Shown: piece by piece, positions 57,304 to 64,000 of the stretch | Layout: the number at the start of each line of letters is the position of its first letter | Position numbering within the stretch: the first letter of the stretch is position 1 | NCBI RefSeq assembly: GCF_900172355.1 | Contig: NZ_FWFZ01000022.1 | Span: forward strand, 1 to 64,000 | Direction: 5' to 3' | DNA from: Roseisalinus antarcticus | Lineage (GTDB): Bacteria > Pseudomonadota > Alphaproteobacteria > Rhodobacterales > Rhodobacteraceae | Length of the DNA stretch: 64,000 nt | Position numbers and translations under genes: made by a program | Notes under the pieces: generated by a model | Database searches by the model: none | Seen by the model: the letters and a program-made list of their open reading frames with translations, nothing else | What the model was told of the DNA's origin: nothing

Positions 57304-58316
57304 TCCAAGGGGACCAGCGCCCCGTCCACCCAGTGGAAATGCCGGTCGCACGGCGCCTCGGTGCCGGGACATTCCGCGCTGCCCGCGTCGAAGGTGATCG
57401 TCAGCATCCGCCGCACCTCCGCCCGGCGGTAGCTGCCCTCATAGACCTGCCGATAGCCGCCGTCCGCAAGCCCCAGGAACAGCCGGGTCAGACAGCTTTC
57501 TGCGTCGCAATAGAGGTTGGCCGCGGCATCGCAGACGGCGCCCGAATAGCTGACCTCGAGGTCCTCGATCCCGTCGCCATCGAAATCGACCCGGCGCAGG
57601 AAATCCGGCTGCACCTCGACGAAGGCCCCGCCCCGCGCCACGCATTCGGCCTCGATCTCGGCCAGCACGTCGCTGGCCGGATCCGGGATCGGCGCGGCCG
57701 GGGGGGCGGGGACGTCGCCAACCGGCGGTGGCACTGCCGCGACATCGTCGCCGGGCAGCGGGGGCTCCGGCGCGGGCGGCGGAGGCGCGGGCGGCGGAGG
57801 TGGGGGCTGTGCGGGCCAGTTTGCGGGGGCGAGCGTGCTGCCATCCGCAAGCGGACAGACGTCGAACACCGCGCCGAGGGACGGCACCACGTTGTCCAGC
57901 GAAAAAGGCCGGTTCGCGCGAACGCGCCGGTTCAGGATGGTGAAGGACCCGGCTGACCCCTGCCCGAACTTCTCGATCAGCGTGGCGTCCCGCACCGGGT
58001 CGTAGAGGCTCGAGAAGGTCGCGGCGGCGCCGTCCACGGCCTGCAGCACTATCTTTCCGGCCTCGCGCCGGTCCACGGTCCAGATGCCCTCGATCCGGTC
58101 CTGGGCCTCGCGCTCTGTCAAGCGCATCCGGAATTCCAGCGGGCCCGCCTCGTCGCAGCCCATCTCGAGGCAGAAATAGCCGCCCGCGGCGATCTCGCCA
58201 TAGGGGCAGATGCCCGCGCCCAGCCAGCCGTCGCGGTCCGTCGCGTCCCAGCGCCCCTGGGCCGCAACCGGCCCCGCAGCGCCTATCGCCAGAAGAAGAC
58301 CAAGCCCGCGTATCAT
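57294..58316 (-). CDS. secreted Pro-rich protein with a Ca-site-like motif
   Basis: A 340-residue protein with a signal peptide (MIRGLGLLLAIGAAGPVAAQG). An N-terminal Cys-containing domain (about 20-165), a Pro/Ala-rich linker (about 168-215) and a C-terminal domain (about 218-340) with DFDGDGIEDLEV, an EF-hand/FG-GAP-like calcium loop, and further Cys pairs. No enzyme motif is visible. It probably acts in the periplasm or outside the cell. The last 10 bases overlap the end of maeB. I do not recognise a family. Confidence 0.75.
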   Translation of the reverse strand: MIRGLGLLLAIGAAGPVAAQGRWDATDRDGWLGAGICPYGEIAAGGYFCLEMGCDEAGPLEFRMRLTEREAQDRIEGIWTVDRREAGKIVLQAVDGAAATFSSLYDPVRDATLIEKFGQGSAGSFTILNRRVRANRPFSLDNVVPSLGAVFDVCPLADGSTLAPANWPAQPPPPPPAPPPPAPEPPLPGDDVAAVPPPVGDVPAPPAAPIPDPASDVLAEIEAECVARGGAFVEVQPDFLRRVDFDGDGIEDLEVSYSGAVCDAAANLYCDAESCLTRLFLGLADGGYRQVYEGSYRRAEVRRMLTITFDAGSAECPGTEAPCDRHFHWVDGALVPLDQP

Positions 58317-58467
58317 CGGTTTGCCGCCCCAAATGCCCCAGTCCTGGGTACTATGCCCGGGGCCGCTTCGCGGGCAACCCCCGCGCGGTTAGCGCCATCA
58401 TGTCGCAACGGCTTGCCCGATTGGCCTTCCGGCGCGTAAGACACCTTTGGGACGGAGGATGAATACC

Positions 58468-60360
58468 ATGGGATACAGTGACGTTTACGGCCAGTGGCAG
58501 GCCGACCCCGAGGCTTTCTGGATGGCGCAGGCCGAGGCGATCGACTGGTTCGAGAAGCCGTCGAAGGCGCTCTTCGCCGACAAGGCCCCGCTTTACGAGT
58601 GGTTCGCCGATGGGCAGGTCAACGGTTGCTGGAACGCGGTCGACCGCCACGTGGCCGCCGGCCACGGTGCCCGCGTGGCGATCATCCACGACAGCCCGGT
58701 GACCGGCACCAAGCACGAGATCACCTATGCCGAATTGCAGGATCGCGTCGCGTCGCTGGCAGGGGCGCTGCGGGTGCAGGGGATCGAAAAGGGCGACCGG
58801 GTCATCATCTACATGCCGATGGTGCCCGAGGCGCTGGAGGCGATGCTGGCCTGTGCGCGGCTGGGGGCGATCCATTCGGTGGTCTTCGGCGGCTTCGCAG
58901 CCCATGAGCTTGCCGTCCGGATCGACGATTGCACGCCCAAGGCGGTGATCGCGGCCTCCTGCGGGATAGAGCCCGGGCGGGTCGTTCATTACAAGCCGCT
59001 GGTGGACGGGGCGCTCGAGCAGGCCACCCACAAGCCCGCGTTCTGCGTGATCCTGCAGCGCGAGCAGGAGGTGGCGAAGCTGACCGAGGGGCGGGATTTC
59101 GACTGGCACGCGTTCCAGGCCGGGGTCGCTCCCGCAGAGTGCGTGCCCGTCGCGGGCAACCACCCGGCCTATATCCTCTACACCTCCGGCACGACAGGGG
59201 CGCCCAAGGGCGTGGTGCGGCCGACCGGCGGGCACCTCGTGGCGCTGAACTGGACGATGAAGGCGATCTACAACGTCGAGCCGGGAGAGGTCTTCTGGGC
59301 CGCCTCCGACGTGGGCTGGGTCGTCGGCCACAGCTATATCTGCTACGCGCCCCTGATACACGGCAACACGACGATCGTCTTCGAGGGCAAGCCCGTGGGG
59401 ACGCCGGATGCCGGCACTTTCTGGCGCGTGATCGAAGAGCACAAGGTGGCGTCGTTTTTCACCGCGCCTACCGCGCTGCGGGCGGTCAAGCGGGATGACC
59501 CGAAGGGCGAGCTGATCGGCGATTATGATCTTTCCCGCCTGCGGGGGATTTACCTGGCCGGCGAGCGGGCGGACCCAGACACCATCGCCTGGACGCAGGA
59601 AAAGACCGGCAAGCCGATATACGACCACTGGTGGCAGACTGAGACCGGCTACACCATCGCAGGCAACCCGGTGGGAATCGAGGCGTTGCCGGTCAAGATC
59701 GGCTCCCCCACGGTGCCGATGCCCGGCTATGACGTCCAGATCCTGGGCGAGGACGGCCACGCGCTGCCCGACGGCGAGTTGGGTGCCATCGCGGTCAAGC
59801 TGCCGCTGCCGCCCGGGACCCTTCCGACCCTCTGGAATGCCGAAGACCGGTTCCGCAAATCCTACCTCGCGCATTTTCCCGGGTATTACGAGACCGGAGA
59901 TGCAGGGATGAAGGACGAGGACGGCTATCTCTGGATCATGGCGCGGACCGACGACGTCATCAACGTCGCCGGACACCGGTTGTCCACCGGCGGCATGGAG
60001 GAGGTGCTGGCCGCGCATCCGGACGTGGCCGAGTGCGCCGTGATCGGCGTCACCGATGACCTGAAGGGGCAGCTGCCCTTGGGGTTCCTGTGCCTGAACA
60101 AGGGCTGCGACCGGCCGCACGCCGAGATCGTCAGGGAATGTGTGGGGCGCGTGCGCGACCAGATCGGCCCGGTTGCGGCCTTCAAGCTGGCCGCCGTCGT
60201 GGACCGGCTGCCCAAGACGCGCTCGGGCAAGATCCTGCGGGCGACGATGGTCAAGATCGCCGACAACGCGGACTTCAGGATGCCGGCCACGATCGACGAT
60301 CCGGCGATCCTGGACGAAATCCGCGCGGCCCTGCGGCCCCTCGGCTACGGCGGCGCATAG
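58468..60360 (+). CDS. prpE: propionyl-CoA synthetase
   Basis: A 630-residue ANL-family acyl-CoA ligase. The start MGYSDVYGQWQADPEAFW matches the propionate-CoA ligase branch. The P-loop is YILYTSGTTGAPKGVVRPTGG, the hinge and A8 motif ETGDAGMKDEDGYLWIMARTDDVINVAGHR, and TRSGKILRATM carries the catalytic, acetylatable Lys. It activates propionate (or acetate) with ATP and CoA. GGAGG nine bases upstream supports ATG 58468 over ATG 58459. A weak TTGCCC/TAAGAC pair at 58413-58442 may be its promoter. Confidence 0.92.
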   Translation: MGYSDVYGQWQADPEAFWMAQAEAIDWFEKPSKALFADKAPLYEWFADGQVNGCWNAVDRHVAAGHGARVAIIHDSPVTGTKHEITYAELQDRVASLAGALRVQGIEKGDRVIIYMPMVPEALEAMLACARLGAIHSVVFGGFAAHELAVRIDDCTPKAVIAASCGIEPGRVVHYKPLVDGALEQATHKPAFCVILQREQEVAKLTEGRDFDWHAFQAGVAPAECVPVAGNHPAYILYTSGTTGAPKGVVRPTGGHLVALNWTMKAIYNVEPGEVFWAASDVGWVVGHSYICYAPLIHGNTTIVFEGKPVGTPDAGTFWRVIEEHKVASFFTAPTALRAVKRDDPKGELIGDYDLSRLRGIYLAGERADPDTIAWTQEKTGKPIYDHWWQTETGYTIAGNPVGIEALPVKIGSPTVPMPGYDVQILGEDGHALPDGELGAIAVKLPLPPGTLPTLWNAEDRFRKSYLAHFPGYYETGDAGMKDEDGYLWIMARTDDVINVAGHRLSTGGMEEVLAAHPDVAECAVIGVTDDLKGQLPLGFLCLNKGCDRPHAEIVRECVGRVRDQIGPVAAFKLAAVVDRLPKTRSGKILRATMVKIADNADFRMPATIDDPAILDEIRAALRPLGYGGA

Positions 60361-60427
60361 CGCACCAAAGGGACGGTGGGCGGGGCGATGCCGAAGGCGA
60401 GCGTCGTCCATCGTCGCGAACGTCCAA

Positions 60428-60454
60428 AACCGCGCGGGAAACACCCGCGCGGTT
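60428..60454. terminator. bidirectional terminator between prpE and the curli genes
   Basis: AACCGCGCGGG (60428-60438) and CCCGCGCGGTT (60444-60454) form an 11-bp perfect stem with a 5-base loop, between convergent genes. Confidence 0.8.
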
Positions 60455-60465
60455 GTGAGGGATCC

Positions 60466-60486
60466 AGATTATTCTCCGAATAATCT
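60466..60486. repeat. 9-bp AT-rich hairpin next to the terminator
   Basis: AGATTATTC (60466-60474) and GAATAATCT (60478-60486) form a perfect 9-bp stem with a 3-base loop. It lies 9 bases before the csgB-like stop codon and may be a second, weaker terminator or an RNA-stabilising element. Confidence 0.6.
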
Positions 60487-60494
60487 CGCGCCGT

Positions 60495-60878
60495 TCAGAA
60501 GCCATGGATGAAGATGACACCCGTCTGCCCGCCGCTCTGATCGAGATTGGCATCGGTGTTTCGGCCGGATTGGAAGATGGCGCCTGCATTGTCGCAATTG
60601 CGCTGGTTGATCGTCCCCCGGTGGCCCGAGCCCTGCTGTTCGATCAGCGCGAAATCGCAGGCCCCCTGGTAGATGCCGGCGGCATTGTCGGCGCCGCGCT
60701 GGGTCACGTGTCCGTTTTCCTCGATATCCTTGTGCAGCGCATAGGCCGCGAGGCCGAACCGCACGAGGGCCGCTTCCTCGGCGTTGCGCGGGTTGATGGT
60801 CAGCCAGGCCTGACCGTCAGCAGCGGCGGTCAGGGCGCTCAGGCAGAGAGCGATGGAGAGAAGCGTCGTGCGGAACAT
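60495..60878 (-). CDS. csgB: curlin-like minor subunit (CsgB-like)
   Basis: A 127-residue protein with a signal peptide (MFRTTLLSIALCLSALTAAADG). The C-terminal half contains degenerate curlin repeats (QRGADNAAGIYQ, QQGSGHRGTINQ, QSGRNTDANLDQ). Two Cys (GACDF, RNCDN) are unusual for curlins. The N-terminal unit is not repetitive, which suits a nucleator. AAAGGA precedes the ATG. Its order after csgA and csgH in the transcript supports the minor-subunit role. Confidence 0.72.
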   Translation of the reverse strand: MFRTTLLSIALCLSALTAAADGQAWLTINPRNAEEAALVRFGLAAYALHKDIEENGHVTQRGADNAAGIYQGACDFALIEQQGSGHRGTINQRNCDNAGAIFQSGRNTDANLDQSGGQTGVIFIHGF

Positions 60879-60912
60879 GGCAGTATTCCTTTTATGTTAG
60901 TGTGTTACAGGG

Positions 60913-61296
60913 TCAGTGCGTCATCGGGCAGACGAGGGTCTGCCCCTCCAATTCAAGGGTCAGCGTGCCGTCCACATCGGCCGCGCGGCCCGAGAATTGC
61001 GATTGGCCCAGAGTGGCGCTTTCGCCGGCGGACAGGACCAGCGGGCCGCCCTGCCGGATTGTGGCGCTGCCGCCAGAGCCCGACGTCCGCAGATCGAAGC
61101 TGTAGCTGCCCGAAACGGCCTTGCGCGCCTGCACCACGCCTTCGACAGAGACCATGCGTCCGGCCTCGGTGACAGTGAGCGCACAGGACACCGGGGCATC
61201 TTCCGCGCCCCCCGTGGCCGCGCCGAGAGGCACGGCACAGGCGGTGGTGATGGCTGTCGCGGTGGCCACGGCGATGAGTTTGAGGGGATGGGTCAT
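60913..61296 (-). CDS. csgH: CsgH-like curli assembly inhibitor
   Basis: A 127-residue protein with a signal or lipoprotein peptide (TAITTAC). The mature part is an all-beta domain with KAVSGSYSFDLRTSGSGGSATIRQGG and LTLELEGQTLVC, the pattern of alphaproteobacterial CsgH, a periplasmic protein that keeps CsgA from polymerising early. One Cys near each end (CAL..., LVC) may form a disulfide. The ATG at 61296 is preferred over the upstream one, as it starts a normal signal peptide. It lies between csgA and csgB-like genes in one transcript. Confidence 0.78.
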   Translation of the reverse strand: MTHPLKLIAVATATAITTACAVPLGAATGGAEDAPVSCALTVTEAGRMVSVEGVVQARKAVSGSYSFDLRTSGSGGSATIRQGGPLVLSAGESATLGQSQFSGRAADVDGTLTLELEGQTLVCPMTH

Positions 61297-61358
61297 GAGA
61301 GACGTCCTTTCCTTGGGGGAGGGCGGGGATGCGGTCATCGCATCCCCGGTCGCGGTTT

Positions 61359-61799
61359 TCAGTCCTGGATGATCACGGAGACATTGCCGGAGCCACGCTG
61401 GGTCGTGCGGGCAGAGTTGCCGCGGCCCGCCTGGATGATCGCCGAGGCGTTGCCCCGGCCGGCCTGGAAGGTGTCCGCGCTGTGGCCCGAGCCGTATTGC
61501 GCCGTGCCCGAGATGTTGCGCCGGCCGTACTGGGTGGTGCCGGCGCCGTTGTGCGCCCCGGTCTGGCCGACGACCGTCCGGTTGTGCGCGCCGTCCTGAA
61601 CCGAGATCGAGGTGTTGGACCAGCCGTCCTGGTAGACCGACAGGCTGTTGCGGAAGCCGAACTGGCCGCCGCCCACTTCGTTGCCATGGCCGAACTGTTC
61701 CAGAGTGACCCGGTTGCGGTCAGCAGAGGCCGGGGCGGCCACCCCCAGGACGAGGGCCAGGGCGAGGGACGAGGTCTTGATCAGAGTGGTGAAGGTCAT
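61359..61799 (-). CDS. csgA: major curlin subunit (CsgA-like)
   Basis: A 146-residue secreted amyloid subunit. The signal peptide ends near VAAPASA. The mature part has about ten QxGxxN-type units at 9- to 12-residue spacing (QFGHGN, QFGFRN, QDGWSN, QDGAHN, QTGAHN, QYGRRN and so on to QRGSGN), each forming one beta-strand of a curli fibre. It is the first gene of the csgA-csgH-csgB transcript. The secretion genes csgE, csgF and csgG are not in this window. The ATG at 61799 follows AAGGATG. Confidence 0.85.
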   Translation of the reverse strand: MTFTTLIKTSSLALALVLGVAAPASADRNRVTLEQFGHGNEVGGGQFGFRNSLSVYQDGWSNTSISVQDGAHNRTVVGQTGAHNGAGTTQYGRRNISGTAQYGSGHSADTFQAGRGNASAIIQAGRGNSARTTQRGSGNVSVIIQD

Positions 61800-62023
61800 G
61801 GGTAGCATCCTTGTGTCTGGTGTGTCTGGTGCCTGTCGCGGCAGCGTTGAGGTTCGATCTCGACCCCGTGCCGTCAGCGACGCGGCGTCGATGACCTCAT
61901 CAGGCGGCCAGCCCCGATCGCAGGCAATAACGCCACGGCGCTAGGGCATGACGCTGGGTCAGACAGTCGATGTCAGGATGCTGTCATCGGATATCAGGCC
62001 AATGCCCGGTTGAGCCAGGCACA

Positions 62024-62043
62024 TGATTTTTCGCGAAAAATCA
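62024..62043. repeat. perfect 20-bp palindrome between nadK and csgA
   Basis: TGATTTTTCGCGAAAAATCA is its own reverse complement. It is 33 bases past the nadK stop on the minus strand and about 225 bases upstream of csgA. On either strand the hairpin would end in a T run, so it may be the nadK terminator, or an operator for the curli genes. Confidence 0.75.
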
Positions 62044-62075
62044 GGGGTGGCGCCGGTGGCGCACTCAGCGGCCGA

Positions 62076-62840
62076 TCAAACGAATTGCTCTCGGATCAGA
62101 CGTTCTTCCAGCCCGTGGCCTGGATCGAACAGAATGCGGTGTGCCACGTCGGGCGCGCTTCGGATCTCGACCTGGGCCACCGATTTGACCGAACTGCTGT
62201 CGGCATCGGCCATCACCGGACGTTTCTCCGGTTCCAGCACGTCGAATCGCACGACCGAGCCCTTGGGAATCAGCGCCCCCCGCCAGCGCCGGGGCCGGAA
62301 CGCCGCCACGGCCGTGATCGCCAGAACCTCGGAGCCGATCGGCAGGATCGGCCCGTGGGCGGAATAATTGTAGGCGGTGGAGCCCGCAGGCGTCGCCACC
62401 AGCGCGCCGTCGCAGACAAGCTCTTGCAGCCGCATCCGGCCATCGACCGAGATCTGCAGCTTGGCCGCCTGCGGGCCCGCCCGCAGCAGCGAGACCTCGT
62501 TGATCGCAAGCGCCTCGTGGGTCTCGCCGCTTACCGTCACGGCCCGCATCGACAGCGGGTTGACCACGGTCTCCTCGGCCCGGGCCAGCCGCTCGACCAG
62601 GGCATCGGCGCGAAAGGAATTCATCAGGAAGCCGACAGTACCCCGGTTCATGCCGTAGACCGGCGTCCCGGTGCCCTGCACCCGGTGGAGGGTCTGCAAC
62701 ATGAACCCGTCGCCGCCCAGCGCCACCACCACGTCGGCCGCATCCAGCGGATGGTTGCCGTAGCGAACGGCCAGGTCGCCCATCGCCTGCTCAGCCTTGG
62801 GGGAGTTGCTCGCGACGAAGGCGATGCGGGGCGGGGACAT
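62076..62840 (-). CDS. nadK: NAD kinase
   Basis: A 254-residue enzyme that makes NADP from NAD and ATP. The GGDG motif lies in VVVALGGDGFMLQTLH near residue 40, with GMNRGTVGFLMN following and LVATPAGSTAYNYSAHGPI as the second conserved block. ATG 62840 (MSPPRIAFVAS) is used, as the open frame further upstream has no family sequence. It is divergent from glyA and transcribed towards the curli genes. Confidence 0.93.
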   Translation of the reverse strand: MSPPRIAFVASNSPKAEQAMGDLAVRYGNHPLDAADVVVALGGDGFMLQTLHRVQGTGTPVYGMNRGTVGFLMNSFRADALVERLARAEETVVNPLSMRAVTVSGETHEALAINEVSLLRAGPQAAKLQISVDGRMRLQELVCDGALVATPAGSTAYNYSAHGPILPIGSEVLAITAVAAFRPRRWRGALIPKGSVVRFDVLEPEKRPVMADADSSSVKSVAQVEIRSAPDVAHRILFDPGHGLEERLIREQFV

Positions 62841-63013
62841 GGGCGCGGCCTTCGCTGGTTTCCCGCGCACCCTGCCCCGCTGTCTATCGGAAAGGCAAGC
62901 GCACGATCTGCGTCGGTCTGCCCCGACAACGGGTCGGATTCCCTCTTTAGCCGACGGTCCCGCAAGGATAGAAGGACGCAACTTTGCCATAAGGCCCCAA
63001 GGGAGACCAGCCC

Positions 63014-64000
63014 ATGAACGTGCGTACCCGTGACGACGGCTTTTTCACCGAAAGCCTGGAAACCCGCGATCCCGCCATCTGGAAAGCCATGGAGCAGGAG
63101 CTTGGCCGCCAGCGCAACGAGATCGAGTTGATCGCCTCCGAAAACATCGTCTCTGCCGCCGTGATGCAGGCCCAGGGCGGCGTGATGACGAACAAGTATG
63201 CCGAAGGCTACCCGGGCCGGCGCTATTACGGCGGCTGCCAATACGTGGACATCGCCGAGACCCTGGCGATCGAGCGGGCCTGCGAGCTGTTCGACTGCGG
63301 CTTTGCCAACGTGCAGCCGAATTCCGGCAGCCAGGCCAACCAGGGGGTGTTCACGGCCCTGCTGCAGCCAGGCGACACCATTCTGGGCATGAGCCTCGAT
63401 GCCGGCGGCCACCTGACCCACGGCGCCAAGCCCAACCAGTCGGGCAAGTGGTTCAACGCGATCCAGTACGGCGTCCGCCAGCAGGATTCGGCCGTTGACT
63501 ACGAAGAGATCGCGCGGCTCGCGACCGAGCATCACCCCAAGATGATCATCGCCGGCGGCTCGGCCATACCGCGCATCCTCGACTTCGCCAAGTTCCGCGA
63601 GATCGCCGACAGCGTGGGTGCCTACCTGCTGGTCGACATGGCGCATTTCGCAGGGCTGGTGGCTGCAGGGCTTTACCCCTCGCCCTTCCCCCATGCCCAT
63701 GTCGCGACCACGACGACCCACAAGACCCTGCGCGGCCCGCGCGGCGGCATGATCCTGACCAATGACGAGGCTCTGGCGAAGAAGTTCAACTCCGCCATCT
63801 TCCCCGGCATCCAGGGCGGCCCGCTGATGCATGTGATCGCCGGCAAGGCCGTGGCCTTCGGCGAGGCGCTGCGCCCCGAGTTCAAGACCTACCAGGCGGA
63901 GGTCGTCAAGAACGCACAGGCCCTGGCCGATCAGTTGATGAAGGGCGGGCTCGACATCGTCACGGGCGGGACCGACAGCCACGTGATGCTCGTCGACCTG
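63014..64000 (+). CDS. glyA: serine hydroxymethyltransferase, 5' part
   Basis: The first 329 codons; the frame runs off the right edge (the family is about 430 residues). It converts serine and tetrahydrofolate to glycine and 5,10-methylene-THF. [21 protein letters not shown] and [19 protein letters not shown] (with the PLP Lys after the TTTTH run) are present. AGGGAGACC precedes the ATG. The 173-base divergent gap to nadK contains no gene. Confidence 0.96.
   Translation, partial: MNVRTRDDGFFTESLETRDPAIWKAMEQELGRQRNEIELIASENIVSAAVMQAQGGVMTNKYAEGYPGRRYYGGCQYVDIAETLAIERACELFDCGFANVQPNSGSQANQGVFTALLQPGDTILGMSLDAGGHLTHGAKPNQSGKWFNAIQYGVRQQDSAVDYEEIARLATEHHPKMIIAGGSAIPRILDFAKFREIADSVGAYLLVDMAHFAGLVAAGLYPSPFPHAHVATTTTHKTLRGPRGGMILTNDEALAKKFNSAIFPGIQGGPLMHVIAGKAVAFGEALRPEFKTYQAEVVKNAQALADQLMKGGLDIVTGGTDSHVMLVDL

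Noticed and set aside
54994-57372. A long minus-strand frame opposite maeB, and a similar one (58351-60444) opposite prpE.
   Set aside because: Both lie opposite complete, recognisable enzymes and contain no family motif.

Overview
The window is ordinary chromosomal DNA of a high-GC alphaproteobacterium, most likely a Rhodobacteraceae (Rhodobacterales) member. The evidence is the stand-alone F1 operon (atpHAGDC without F0 genes), a SAM/SAH-type riboswitch in front of metK, homospermidine synthase, a DUF2125 protein, a stand-alone rpsD, and the phoH-ybeY-corC-lnt-metK cluster. No phage, insertion sequence, CRISPR array, rRNA or tRNA was recognised.

Layout. 1-1461: low-GC gene debris, then a TetA-like MFS exporter. 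1679-6727: the atpHAGDC operon (minus strand) with terminator and candidate promoter. 6968-13275: an unknown protein, a methyltransferase, gloB, clpA and a secreted M23 peptidase. 13387-16941: a MotA/ExbB-like stator gene followed by a MotB-like partner with a roughly 600-residue periplasmic coiled coil. 17018-21213: chaC, a DUF2125 protein, and an overlapping hisC-tyrC-extensin-like operon. 21348-28246: hss, rpsD with a good promoter, a Hint-domain protein, an LpxR-like protein, and an operon of two thioesterases plus a MATE exporter. 28365-37083: two tandem MerR regulators and a fatty-acid oxidation cluster (acyl-CoA dehydrogenase, GST, thiolase, cupin, FadB/J fusion), interrupted by a decayed sorting-signal (VPLPA-like) gene. 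37312-39693: a frameshifted second Hint gene, a sulfotransferase-like gene and an unknown protein. 39804-47763: miaB, an OmpA-type protein and a lipoprotein sharing a novel module, then phoH-ybeY-corC-lnt-riboswitch-metK. 47957-50243: a degenerate M48-like membrane protein and a Cys/Pro-rich secreted protein. 50310-54793: a nucleoside salvage operon cdd-deoA-deoB-add-upp in which every junction is a 4-nt overlap. 55024-60360: maeB, a secreted Pro-rich protein and prpE. 60495-61799: a curli gene cluster (csgA, csgH-like, csgB-like). 62076-64000: nadK and the 5' part of glyA.

How the genes fit together. Most are housekeeping (ATP synthesis, proteolysis, translation, amino-acid, polyamine and nucleoside metabolism). 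Beta-oxidation genes, propionyl-CoA synthetase and malic enzyme suggest growth on fatty acids and C3/C4 acids. A notable share concerns the envelope: the stator pair, M23 and extensin-like enzymes, OmpA-type and lipoprotein genes, Lnt, an LpxR-like protein and curli.

The strongest candidate for an undescribed system is the stator pair at 13387-16941. Its coiled coil is far too long to cross a normal periplasm as a straight rod. Other points of interest are a 36-nt intergenic repeat identical at two loci 16 kb apart, the shared Cys/Trp module at 41453-42141, a MerR operator with a perfect inverted repeat, and two Hint-domain genes, one of them frameshifted.
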